A stretch of DNA of 7,621 bases from Propionibacterium sp. (GTDB taxonomy: Bacteria; Actinomycetota; Actinomycetes; Propionibacteriales; Propionibacteriaceae). Below, one piece after another: positions 1-6,608 of the stretch. The position numbers and the translations under genes are program-made. The stretch lies in NCBI GenBank assembly GCA_012719335.1, contig JAAYAO010000079.1:1-7621 (forward strand), read 5' to 3'. How positions within the stretch are numbered: position 1 is the stretch's first letter; every line of letters starts with the position of its first letter. The notes beneath the pieces were generated by a model. That model did not search any database. It was not told the DNA's origin and worked only from the letters and a program-made list of their open reading frames with translations.

Positions 1-583
1 CAAGATCGCAGCTGTCGGTGACAAGACCGCCGAGGCCCTGGCGACCTGGGGCCTCAACGCCGACCTGGTGCCCGGCGAGGAACAGTCGGCCGCCGGCCTG
101 CTCGCCGAGTGGCCGGAGTAAGACGAGGTGCTCGACCCGATCAACCGGGTGTTCCTGCCCCGCGCGGACATTGCCACCGAGAACCTCGTGGCCGGGCTGA
201 TCGACCTCGGCTGGGAGGTCGACGACGTCACCGCCTACCGCACGGTGCGGGCCGCCCCGCCGCCGCCCGAGACCCGCGACGCCATCAAGAGCGGCAAGTT
301 CGACGCGGTCGTGTTCACCTCGTCCTCGACGGTGCGCAACCTGGTCGGTATCGCCGGTAAGCCGCACGCCACCACCGTGATCGCCGCGATCGGCCCGCAG
401 ACCGCCAAGACCTGCACCGAACACGGCCTGCGGGTGGACGTGATGGCCTCCGAGCCCAGCGCCCTGGAGCTGGCCGACGCGTTGGCCAGCTTCGCCGCCG
501 AACGCCGCGACGAGTTCATCGCCAACGGCGACCCGGTGTTGCGTCCCTCCCAGACGCGCACCCGCAGCCGGCGTCGTTCCTGA
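1..583 (+). pseudogene. hemD: Uroporphyrinogen-III synthase, 5'-partial, interrupted by an in-frame TAA
   Basis: HemD cyclises hydroxymethylbilane to uroporphyrinogen III in the cytoplasm, the branch point to heme, siroheme and cobamides. The reading frame runs from base 2 to the TGA at 581-583, broken only by TAA at 119-121. Before the stop, the frame encodes AAVGDKTAEAL and a glycine-rich helix start; after it come NRVFLPRADIATENL, WEVDDVTAYRTVRA, FDAVVFTSSSTVRNL and IAAIGPQTAK. These are hallmark HemD motifs in the expected order, so both sides belong to one gene. The residue at the stop sits in the family context 'WPE-x-DEVLDP', where relatives carry an aromatic residue, so a Tyr codon one base away (TAC or TAT) is the likely ancestor. 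In mycobacteria this domain is fused behind a uroporphyrinogen methyltransferase; whether that holds here cannot be seen because the 5' end is outside the window. The alternative to a real pseudogene is a sequence error. Family is certain; functional status is not. Confidence 0.85.
128..583 (+). CDS. hemD: Possible separately translated C-terminal half of uroporphyrinogen-III synthase
   Basis: This open stretch of 151 codons begins at GTG, two codons after the TAA that breaks hemD, and runs to the normal hemD stop. A GGAG at 115-118 lies nine bases before the GTG, so ribosomes ending at the TAA could restart here. The product would begin within the DEVLDP segment and include NRVFLPRADIATENL, the hinge around DDVTAYRTVRA, and the TSSSTVRNL loop. 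It would lack the earlier part of the two-domain fold, so it is not expected to work alone; it would need the upstream fragment in trans. The tail is basic (RTRSRRRS), as in actinobacterial relatives. The Shine-Dalgarno match may be chance, since the bases also encode Pro-Glu of the original protein. An automatic annotation would probably report this as the gene, but I regard it as a fragment. Confidence 0.45.
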   Translation: MLDPINRVFLPRADIATENLVAGLIDLGWEVDDVTAYRTVRAAPPPPETRDAIKSGKFDAVVFTSSSTVRNLVGIAGKPHATTVIAAIGPQTAKTCTEHGLRVDVMASEPSALELADALASFAAERRDEFIANGDPVLRPSQTRTRSRRRS

Positions 584-585
584 GG
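582..585 (+). promoter_or_regulatory. Ribosome binding site deciding the hemB start
   Basis: GAGG, overlapping the hemD TGA, lies five bases before ATG 591. A GTG at 585 is in the same frame but overlaps this site and has no Shine-Dalgarno of its own, so ATG 591 is preferred. Confidence 0.5.
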
Positions 586-590
586 TGGCC

Positions 591-1565
591 ATGTCGCTGC
601 CGCACCGTCCCCGCCGGTTGCGCGCCAACCCCGCGGTTCGGGGGCTGGTCGCCGAGACCACCCTGGCGCCCCGGCAGTTGATCCTGCCGGTCTTCGTCGC
701 CGAGGGCATCACCGAACCCCGGCCGATCTCGTCCATGCCCGGGGTCGTCCAGCACACCCTGGACACCCTCAAACGCACCGCGGCCGAGTCGGTCGCCGCC
801 GGGCTGGGCGGCATCATGCTGTTCGGCGTGCCCGAGCAGAAGGACGCCGAGGGTTCGGGGGCCACCGACCCCGACGGCATCCTGGCCGAGGGGTTGCGGT
901 CGGTGCGCACCGAGGTCGGTGACGACCTGGTGGTGATGAGCGACGTCTGCCTCGACGAGTTCACCGACCACGGTCACTGCGGGGTGCTCGCCGCCGACGG
1001 CACCGTCGACAACGACCACACCGTCGAACGCTACGTCGAGATGGCCCTGCTGCACGCCGAATGCGGCGTCCACATGGTCGGCCCGTCCGGCATGATGGAC
1101 GGCCAGGTCGGCGCGATCCGCCGCGGCCTGGACGGGGCCGGACGCACCGATGTGGCGATCCTGGCCTACACCGCCAAGTACGCCTCGGCCTTCTACGGCC
1201 CCTTCCGCGAGGCCGTAGCGTCCACCCTCACCGGCGACCGCAAGACCTACCCGCAGGACCCTGCCAACGCCCGCGAATCGATGCGCGAGGCCGACCTCGA
1301 CATCGCCGAGGGAGCCGACGTACTGATGGTCAAACCCGCGCTGGGGTACCTGGACGTGATCACCCGGCTGCGGCAACGCCACGACCTGCCGATCGCGGCC
1401 TACAACGTGTCGGGGGAGTACTCGATGATCGAGGCCGCCGCCGAACGCGGCTGGCTCGACCGCGACCGCACCGTCGATGAGGCCCTGCTGTCGATCCGCC
1501 GGGCCGGCGCCGACCTGATCCTGAGCTATTGGGCCCTGGACTGGGCCCGGAGGAACCACCGATGA
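591..1565 (+). CDS. hemB: Porphobilinogen synthase (delta-aminolevulinic acid dehydratase)
   Basis: HemB condenses two 5-aminolevulinate molecules to porphobilinogen in the cytoplasm, the second committed step of tetrapyrrole synthesis. The 324-residue product has normal family length. The two active-site lysines are visible: Lys196 in AYTAKYAS and Lys248 in [11 protein letters not shown], the latter being the Schiff-base lysine. The metal-binding loop near 117-131 reads [15 protein letters not shown], giving Cys120, Asp122 and Cys130, a Cys/Asp mixture rather than the all-Cys zinc site or the Asp-rich type. The N terminus has the usual [18 protein letters not shown] segment and the C-terminal AAYNVSGEY is intact. 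The start was chosen as ATG 591; GTG 585, six bases upstream in frame, is the alternative. The gene follows hemD by seven bases and overlaps hemL by four, consistent with one heme operon. The last codons include AGG, rare here, which forms part of the hemL ribosome binding site. Confidence 0.97.
   Translation: MSLPHRPRRLRANPAVRGLVAETTLAPRQLILPVFVAEGITEPRPISSMPGVVQHTLDTLKRTAAESVAAGLGGIMLFGVPEQKDAEGSGATDPDGILAEGLRSVRTEVGDDLVVMSDVCLDEFTDHGHCGVLAADGTVDNDHTVERYVEMALLHAECGVHMVGPSGMMDGQVGAIRRGLDGAGRTDVAILAYTAKYASAFYGPFREAVASTLTGDRKTYPQDPANARESMREADLDIAEGADVLMVKPALGYLDVITRLRQRHDLPIAAYNVSGEYSMIEAAAERGWLDRDRTVDEALLSIRRAGADLILSYWALDWARRNHR
1549..1553 (+). promoter_or_regulatory. Ribosome binding site of hemL inside the hemB 3' end
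   Basis: GGAGG lies eight bases before ATG 1562. It selects this start over the in-frame GTG at 1529, which would add 11 residues that overlap hemB and resemble no part of HemL. Confidence 0.8.
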
Positions 1566-2893
1566 GCGACACCAACCAGCGTGATCGGCGTTCGGCCGAG
1601 TTGTTCGACCGTGCCCGTCGGGTGATCCCCGGGGGAGTCAACTCCCCGGTGCGCGCCTACGGGGCGGTCGGCGGCACGCCGCGATTCATCGCGAGCGCGT
1701 CCGGCGCCTACCTGACCGATGTGGACGGCAACGAGCTGGTCGACCTGGTCGGCTCCTGGGGGCCGATGCTGCTCGGCCACGCCCACCCCGAGGTGTTGGC
1801 CGCGGTGGCCCGCGCCGCCGAGAAGGGCACCTCCTACGGCGCCCCGACCGAGGACGAGGTGGCGCTGGCCGAACTGATCGTGAACCGCACCCCGATCGAA
1901 CAGGTGCGGCTGGTCAACTCCGGCACCGAGGCCACCATGTCGGTGCTGCGGCTGGCCCGCGGCATCACCGGCCGCGACAAGATCATCAAGTTCGCCGGCT
2001 GCTACCACGGCCACGTCGACTCGCTGCTGGTCGCCGCCGGTTCCGGGGTCGCGACCTTCGGTCACCCCGGCTCCCCGGGCGTCACCGCAGCCACCGTCGG
2101 CGACACCATCGTGTGCGAGTACAACGACCGTGACGCCGTCGCCGCCGTGTTCGCCGCCCACGGCGACTCGATCGCCGCGGTGATCACCGAGGCCACCCCC
2201 GGCAACATGGGCGTCGTCCCGCCCACGGTCGTCGACGGCGAGAGCTTCAACGCCTGGTTGCGCCGAGTCGCCCACGAGCACGGTGCGCTGTACATCTCCG
2301 ACGAGGTGATGACCGGGTTCCGGGTGTCGGCCGCCGGCATGTACGGCCTGGACCACGTCCAACCCGACCTGATGACCTTCGGCAAGGTGATGGGTGGCGG
2401 ATTCCCCGCCGCGGCCTTCGGTGGTTCCGCCGAATACATGGCCCACCTGTCCCCGGTCGGCTCGGTCTACCAGGCCGGCACCCTCTCCGGTAACCCGGTC
2501 GCGGCCGCCGCAGGCCGCACCACCCTGGAGTTGGCCGGCCCCGAGGTGTACGCCCACCTCGACGCCACCGCCGAGAAACTGCGCGCCGCGGTCGCCGAAG
2601 CCCTCACCGCGGCCGGGGTGCCGCACGTGATCCAGCACATGGCGAACCTGTTCAGCGTCTTCTTCACCCCCGCCGACGTCACCACCGTGCCCGACTACCC
2701 GACCGCCCAGCGCCAGTCGTCCGAGGCCTATGCCGCGTTCTTCCACGCGATGCTGGACGCCGGGGTGAACCTCGCCCCCAGCGGGTACGAGGCCTGGTTC
2801 GTCTCCGCCGCCCATGACGACATTGCATTGTCACGTATCGTCGAGGCGTTGCCCGCGGGCGCCCGGGCCGCAGCCGCCGCGCTCGAGGGGTGA
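1562..2893 (+). CDS. hemL: Glutamate-1-semialdehyde 2,1-aminomutase
   Basis: HemL converts glutamate-1-semialdehyde to 5-aminolevulinate, the last step of the C5 route, using pyridoxal/pyridoxamine phosphate in the cytoplasm; its product is the substrate of HemB. The 443-residue protein is a class III (fold type I) aminotransferase. The N-terminal signature [13 protein letters not shown] (21-33) is specific to Hem[17 protein letters not shown] (from 119) and [10 protein letters not shown] (144-153) line the cofactor and substrate pocket. Asp247 in [10 protein letters not shown] should bind the pyridine nitrogen, and Lys275 in [10 protein letters not shown] is the Schiff-base lysine. [10 protein letters not shown] (303-312) is intact. 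The stretch [13 protein letters not shown] (209-221) replaces the more common EPVAGNMG but keeps the glutamate and GNMG. The start at ATG 1562 overlaps the hemB stop (ATGA) and has a good Shine-Dalgarno. The presence of hemL implies ALA is made from glutamyl-tRNA, presumably by a hemA outside the window. Confidence 0.98.
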   Translation: MSDTNQRDRRSAELFDRARRVIPGGVNSPVRAYGAVGGTPRFIASASGAYLTDVDGNELVDLVGSWGPMLLGHAHPEVLAAVARAAEKGTSYGAPTEDEVALAELIVNRTPIEQVRLVNSGTEATMSVLRLARGITGRDKIIKFAGCYHGHVDSLLVAAGSGVATFGHPGSPGVTAATVGDTIVCEYNDRDAVAAVFAAHGDSIAAVITEATPGNMGVVPPTVVDGESFNAWLRRVAHEHGALYISDEVMTGFRVSAAGMYGLDHVQPDLMTFGKVMGGGFPAAAFGGSAEYMAHLSPVGSVYQAGTLSGNPVAAAAGRTTLELAGPEVYAHLDATAEKLRAAVAEALTAAGVPHVIQHMANLFSVFFTPADVTTVPDYPTAQRQSSEAYAAFFHAMLDAGVNLAPSGYEAWFVSAAHDDIALSRIVEALPAGARAAAAALEG

Positions 2894-2909
2894 GCGGGCC
2901 CGCGCCCGT
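2894..2909 (+). other. GC-rich hairpin directly after hemL
   Basis: CGGGC (2895-2899) and GCCCG (2904-2908) can pair around a four-base loop, with one further G-T closing pair. It starts one base after the hemL stop. No T-run follows, so it is not a standard intrinsic terminator; it could damp transcription between the heme block and the cytochrome c block, or be chance in GC-rich DNA. The rest of the 58-base gap shows no convincing promoter. Confidence 0.25.
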
Positions 2910-2939
2910 CCAGAACATGCCGTTGCAGTTTCCGCCGAC

Positions 2940-2944
2940 AGGAG
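2940..2944 (+). promoter_or_regulatory. Ribosome binding site of the histidine phosphatase gene
   Basis: AGGAG lies seven bases before GTG 2952. It decides this GTG over an in-frame ATG at 2814 inside hemL, whose extra 46 residues are arginine- and proline-rich and unlike any part of the family. Confidence 0.75.
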
Positions 2945-2951
2945 TCGACCA

Positions 2952-3596
2952 GTGAGCACCACCCGCGTCCACCTGATGCGTCACGGCGAGGTACACAACC
3001 CCGGCCGGGTGCTGTACGGCCGGTTGCCCGGCTACAACCTGTCCGAACGGGGCCAACGGATGGCCACCCGGATGGCCGATTACTGGGCCGACCACGACAT
3101 CACCCACCTGGTCTGTTCGCCGCTGGACCGCACCCGGCAAACCATCGCGCCCACCGCCGAACGGCTCGGCCTGGAGCCGAACCTCGACCACCGGGTGATC
3201 GAGGCCGCGAACCTGCTGCAGGGCCGGGTGGTCAACTCCCGCCGCAGCGACCTGTTCAAGCCGTGGATGTGGTGGCACCTGCGCAACCCGCTGCGTCCCA
3301 GCTGGGGTGAGAGCTACCGCGACATCGCCGCCCGGATGCGCGACGCCGTGGTGGACGCCGCCAGCATCGCCGACGGCCACGAGGCGCTGATCGTCACCCA
3401 CCAGTTGCCGATCTGGCTGGCCCGGCTGTCGGCCGAGGGCCGCCCCCTGGTGCACAACCCGGCCCGGCGCGAATGCACCCTGGCCAGCGTCACCACCCTG
3501 ACCTTCGTGGACGGCCGGCTCTCCGGCACCGAGTACCGCGAACCCGTCGCCGACCTGCTGCCGCCCAAGGACAAGAAGCTGTTGGCCGGCCTGTGA
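2952..3596 (+). CDS. Histidine phosphatase family protein (phosphoglycerate mutase-like)
   Basis: This 214-residue protein belongs to the histidine phosphatase (branch 1, GpmB-like) superfamily. The catalytic core is visible: MRHGEVHNPGRVLYG with the nucleophile His11 after Arg10, then CSPLDRTRQT (55-64) with the phosphate-binding arginine, the acid Glu84 in VIEAANLLQG, and the second histidine His150 in IVTHQLPI. The long Trp-rich insert KPWMWWHLRNPLRPSWGE (103-120) probably shapes the substrate pocket. There is no signal peptide or membrane segment, so it is likely cytoplasmic. The substrate is unknown: family members act on phosphoglycerates, sugar phosphates, cofactor precursors or phosphoproteins. 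Its homologue Rv0525 holds the same place between hemL and the thioredoxin gene in M. tuberculosis, which suggests a role tied to heme or cytochrome c supply, but that is inference. The GTG start is supported by AGGAG. The stop overlaps the next start by one base. Confidence 0.92.
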   Translation: MSTTRVHLMRHGEVHNPGRVLYGRLPGYNLSERGQRMATRMADYWADHDITHLVCSPLDRTRQTIAPTAERLGLEPNLDHRVIEAANLLQGRVVNSRRSDLFKPWMWWHLRNPLRPSWGESYRDIAARMRDAVVDAASIADGHEALIVTHQLPIWLARLSAEGRPLVHNPARRECTLASVTTLTFVDGRLSGTEYREPVADLLPPKDKKLLAGL

Positions 3597-4168
3597 TGAG
3601 GATGATCCGCCGCGGCCTGCTGCTCGGGCTGCTCGCCCTGAGCCTGCTGCTGACCGCCTGCAGCAACGACCGGCCCACCACCCAGGAGGGGTACGTGGGC
3701 GGGGACGGCACCCTGACCATCGTCCCGCCCGAAGACCGCGAACCGGCGCCGATGATCACCGGGCCCGACCTGGCCTCCGACGGCGAGATCTCGCTGGCCG
3801 ACTACCCCGATCAGGTGATCGTGCTGAACGTGTGGGGGTCGTGGTGCGCACCGTGCCGGGCCGAAGCCCCCGACCTGGTCGCCGCCTCGGCCGAAACCGA
3901 GGGCACCGCCCAGTTCATCGGGCTGAATACCCGCGACCTCGGCAAGGCCCAGGGCCTGAAGTTCGTCGACGAGCACGGCCTCACCTACCCGAACATCTTC
4001 GACCCCCAGGGCAAGCTGCTGCTGGAGTTCTCCGGCACCATCCCGCCCAGCGGCATCCCCACCACCCTGGTGATCGACCGGGACGGCCGGCTCGCCGCCC
4101 GGGTGATCGGGGTGGTCAACGACACCACCCTGATCGGGTTGGTCGAGGACGTCGCGGCCGGTAAATGA
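3596..4168 (+). CDS. resA: TlpA/ResA-family thioredoxin lipoprotein for cytochrome c maturation
   Basis: The protein probably acts outside the membrane as a thiol-disulfide reductase, keeping the CXXCH cysteines of apocytochromes c reduced for heme attachment and receiving electrons from CcdA. Of 190 residues, 1-21 form a lipoprotein signal: basic RMIRR, a leucine-rich core, and a lipobox LTAC with the lipidated Cys22. A flexible linker follows to about residue 60. The thioredoxin-like domain (about 60-190) contains NVWGSWCAPCRAE with redox cysteines Cys84 and Cys87, and the cis-proline Pro155 in SGIPTTLVIDRDG. Length and layout match actinobacterial relatives such as Rv0526. The ATG at 3596 overlaps the previous stop (TGATG); ATG 3602 is a possible alternative two codons later. 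No strong Shine-Dalgarno is seen, so coupled translation is likely. It overlaps ccdA by four bases. ResA is assigned from the neighbours; sequence alone supports only TlpA-type. Confidence 0.93.
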   Translation: MRMIRRGLLLGLLALSLLLTACSNDRPTTQEGYVGGDGTLTIVPPEDREPAPMITGPDLASDGEISLADYPDQVIVLNVWGSWCAPCRAEAPDLVAASAETEGTAQFIGLNTRDLGKAQGLKFVDEHGLTYPNIFDPQGKLLLEFSGTIPPSGIPTTLVIDRDGRLAARVIGVVNDTTLIGLVEDVAAGK

Positions 4169-4932
4169 TGTCGATGCTGCTGTTGGACGTGAGCGTGGCC
4201 GGGTTGCTGACCGGGTCACTGCTGCTCGCCCTGCCGGTCGCCGCCTTCGCCGGGCTGGTGTCCTTCTTCTCCCCGTGTGTGGTGCCGCTGTTGCCCGGCT
4301 ACCTGTCCTACGCCACCGGGCTGGGCGCCCAGGACGTCACCAGCGGAAACGGCCCGCGCGGCCGGCTGCTGCTCGGTACCGCCCTGTTCGTCCTCGGTTT
4401 CACGGCGGTCTTCGTCACCACCGGAATCCTCGCCGGCACCGTCGGCACCTGGCTGATGACCAACGCCGACGCCATGACCCGGGTCTTCGGCGTGTTGGTG
4501 ATTCTGCTCGGTCTGGCCTTCGCCGGGTTGCTCCCGCTGGGCAACCCGAACCTCCGCCCGAAGTGGGTGCCGCGGGCCGGCATCGCCGCCGCCCCCCTGC
4601 TGGGGATCGTCCTCGGCCTGGGCTGGACCCCGTGCATCGGGCCGGCCCTGTCGGTGGTGCTCACCCTGGCGATGACCGAGGGCAGCGCGCTGCGCGGCGG
4701 GGTGCTGGCGTTCGTGTACTGCCTCGGCCTCGGCGTGCCCTTCCTGGTCGCGGCCCTGGCTTTCGGCCGGATGCGCCGCCTCGTCGGGTTCGTGCAACGC
4801 CACCAACAGGTTGTGATGCGCCTCGGTGGCCTGGTGATGGTGGTGGTCGGAGTGCTGATGCTCACCGGCGCCTGGAGTTGGTTGATGGGTATTGCCCGGC
4901 AATGGGTCGGCGGATTCGAGGTGTTCATCTGA
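4165..4932 (+). CDS. ccdA: Cytochrome c biogenesis protein CcdA (transmembrane thiol-disulfide carrier)
   Basis: CcdA carries reducing equivalents from cytoplasmic thioredoxin across the membrane to the extracytoplasmic thioredoxin-like partner encoded just upstream. The 255-residue protein is almost entirely hydrophobic, with about six membrane segments, near 15-38, 68-95, 107-124, 140-165, 178-200 and 217-240. The two redox cysteines sit in the family motifs: Cys38 in FFSPCVVPLLPGYLSY and Cys157 in GWTPCIGPALS. This is the short CcdA form, without the periplasmic domains of DsbD. ATG codons at 4165, 4168 and 4174 are all in frame. I chose 4165 because it overlaps the upstream stop (ATGA), but two or three residues either way cannot be resolved. 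It overlaps resB by one base. The neighbouring ResA, ResB and CcsB genes make a role in System II cytochrome c maturation much more likely than in general thiol metabolism. Confidence 0.97.
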   Translation: MMSMLLLDVSVAGLLTGSLLLALPVAAFAGLVSFFSPCVVPLLPGYLSYATGLGAQDVTSGNGPRGRLLLGTALFVLGFTAVFVTTGILAGTVGTWLMTNADAMTRVFGVLVILLGLAFAGLLPLGNPNLRPKWVPRAGIAAAPLLGIVLGLGWTPCIGPALSVVLTLAMTEGSALRGGVLAFVYCLGLGVPFLVAALAFGRMRRLVGFVQRHQQVVMRLGGLVMVVVGVLMLTGAWSWLMGIARQWVGGFEVFI

Positions 4933-6608
4933 TGGCCGAACCCACCACCGAAGAACGCACCGCCCCCGCCGCACCGAACCACCAGCCGGGCCTGCGGGCC
5001 CTGGGTCGCTGGGCGTGGGGTGCGCTCACCAGCATGCGCACCGCGCTGATTCTGCTGTTTCTGCTCGCGATCGCCGCGATCCCCGGCTCGCTGGTGCCGC
5101 AACGTCCGGTCACCCCGATCCAGGTCAACGACTTCATCGCCGACAACCCCACCCTCGGCCCGATCTACGACCGGCTGGGTTTCTTCGACGTCTACTCCTC
5201 GCCCTGGTTCTCCGCGATCTACCTGCTGCTGCTGGTGTCGTTGATCGGCTGCATCGTGCCCCGAATCGGCGTCTACGCCAAGGCGCTGCGCCGCCAACCC
5301 CCGGCCGCCCCGGCCCGGCTGAACCGGCTGCCGGTGTCGGCCACTGTCACCCTGAACGACCCGTCCGCCCTCTCGGCGATCGCCGACGAACTGCGCCGCC
5401 GCCGGTTTCGGGTCGCCACCACCGACACCACCGTGTCGGCCGAACGCGGCTACCTGCGCGAACTCGGCAACCTGGTCTTCCACCTCAGCCTGACCCTGAT
5501 TCTGGTCGGCGTCGCGGTCGGTTCGCTGTGGGGCTACAAGGGCAACGCGATCGTGGTCGAGGGCTACGGGTTCGCCAACAACCTCAGCCAGTACGACGAC
5601 ATCACCGCCGGCGCCCGGTTCAGTGAAACCGACCTGAAACCCTTCGCGATCACCGTCAACTCCTTCCACGCCGAGTTCGAAACCGGCCCGGTGCAACACG
5701 GCGCGGCCCGGGTGTTCACCGCCGACGTCACCGTCACCGACCACCCCGGTGCCGAACCGCGCAACGAAGCCCTGGAGGTCAACCACCCGGTGACGGTGGG
5801 CAGCACCCAGGTGCACCTCAGCGCCCACGGCTACGCCCCGGTGGTCGAGGTGCGCGACGGCGAAGGCAATGTCGCGTTCTCCGGCCCGGTGGTCTTCCTG
5901 CCCCAGGACGGCATGTTCACCTCACTGGGGGTGATCAAGGCACCGGACGCGCGTCCCGACCGGCTCGCCTTCGAGGGCTTCTTCCTGCCCTTCGCCACCG
6001 TGGACGACCAGGGCCCCCGCTCGATCTTCCCCGACGCGATCGCCCCCGAACTGTTCCTGAACGTGTGGCACGGCCCACCCAAGGAGGTCGAATCCGGGAC
6101 GCCGGAGAACGTCTACACCCTCGACACCACCGGCCTGGAGCAGGTCAGCCGGGACGGCGACGCGCTGCGGTTGCGGCTCAAACCCGGCACCGAAGTGGTG
6201 CTGCCCGACGACCTGGGCACGGTCGCCTTCATCGGCTGGCACCGGTGGGTGAAACTGCAGGTCTCCGAACAACCCGGGGTGCCGGTGATCGTCGCCGGGG
6301 TGGCGATCGCGATCGTCGGGTTGCTGCTGTCACTGTTCATCCGGCCACGCCGGATCTGGGCCCGACTCACCCCGACCGGGGAGGCCGGGGACGGGCACAC
6401 GCTGAGCGTCGGTGGGCTGGATCGGGCCGACGCCCGACTCGGGCTGGTCGAGGAGGTGCAGGCCCTGGTCGACCTCTTTCCGGACGCACAGGACGCCGCC
6501 GCCCCCGGCCGGGCCCGCCCCGCGGAACGGGACCGACTGGTGGCCGAGGACGCGATCATGGATGATGATGGACAACCGTCGGCAAGCGACGCCGGGAAGG
6601 ACAACTGA
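4932..6608 (+). CDS. resB: Cytochrome c biogenesis protein ResB
   Basis: ResB (also called Ccs1, or CcsB in some naming) pairs with the CcsA/ResC protein encoded next to form the System II heme exporter and cytochrome c synthase. The 558-residue protein has the family architecture: a hydrophilic N terminus (1-30), membrane segment about 36-56 with SMRTALILLFLL and IPGSLVPQRP, segment about 92-111, a cytoplasmic loop, segment about 178-200 with ELGNLVFHLSL and conserved His184, a large extracytoplasmic domain (about 201-448), a last segment about 449-470, and a basic-to-acidic cytoplasmic tail of about 88 residues. The tail part VGGLDRADARLGLVEEVQALV resembles other actinobacterial ResB tails; its last 40 residues are Asp/Ala-rich and probably disordered. 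The ATG at 4932 overlaps the ccdA stop (TGATG), with GAGG ten bases upstream. The frame stays open upstream inside ccdA to 4275, but that part is an arginine-rich shadow and was excluded. Confidence 0.96.
   Translation: MAEPTTEERTAPAAPNHQPGLRALGRWAWGALTSMRTALILLFLLAIAAIPGSLVPQRPVTPIQVNDFIADNPTLGPIYDRLGFFDVYSSPWFSAIYLLLLVSLIGCIVPRIGVYAKALRRQPPAAPARLNRLPVSATVTLNDPSALSAIADELRRRRFRVATTDTTVSAERGYLRELGNLVFHLSLTLILVGVAVGSLWGYKGNAIVVEGYGFANNLSQYDDITAGARFSETDLKPFAITVNSFHAEFETGPVQHGAARVFTADVTVTDHPGAEPRNEALEVNHPVTVGSTQVHLSAHGYAPVVEVRDGEGNVAFSGPVVFLPQDGMFTSLGVIKAPDARPDRLAFEGFFLPFATVDDQGPRSIFPDAIAPELFLNVWHGPPKEVESGTPENVYTLDTTGLEQVSRDGDALRLRLKPGTEVVLPDDLGTVAFIGWHRWVKLQVSEQPGVPVIVAGVAIAIVGLLLSLFIRPRRIWARLTPTGEAGDGHTLSVGGLDRADARLGLVEEVQALVDLFPDAQDAAAPGRARPAERDRLVAEDAIMDDDGQPSASDAGKDN
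6597..6601 (+). promoter_or_regulatory. Ribosome binding site of ccsB inside the resB 3' end
   Basis: AAGGA, within a longer GGGAAGGA, lies six bases before ATG 6608 and supports this start. Confidence 0.65.

Noticed and set aside
119..121. TAA as evidence for an alternative genetic code or a recoded amino acid
   Set aside because: One TAA in one gene with no recoding signal seen is better explained by a point mutation or a sequence error; no other gene here contains an internal stop.
516..1559. Long minus-strand open frame (347 codons) opposite hemB
   Set aside because: Its translation is Gly/Val/His/Asp/Gln-rich with no recognisable domain, and it mirrors the codon periodicity of hemB, as expected for a shadow in GC-rich DNA.
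1526..2815. Long minus-strand open frame (429 codons) opposite hemL
   Set aside because: Same glycine- and histidine-rich shadow composition; hemL on the plus strand has every catalytic motif and a good ribosome binding site.
2894..2903. Perfect ten-base palindrome GCGGGCCCGC as an operator
   Set aside because: It consists only of G and C and overlaps the small hairpin; such palindromes are expected by chance at this base composition and it matches no operator I know.
2814..2951. N-terminal extension of the histidine phosphatase from ATG 2814
   Set aside because: It overlaps hemL, has an Arg/Pro-rich composition unlike the family, and GTG 2952 has AGGAG at the right distance just before the RHGE motif.
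4275..4931. Upstream extension of the resB frame, which would make a 777-residue protein
   Set aside because: The extra 219 residues are Arg/Pro-rich and lie entirely inside ccdA; ATG 4932 overlaps the ccdA stop and fits the ResB N terminus.
4308..5828. Minus-strand open frame (506 codons) opposite ccdA and resB
   Set aside because: It spans two clear genes on the other strand, changes composition at their border, and shows no domain; it is a product of GC-skewed codon positions.
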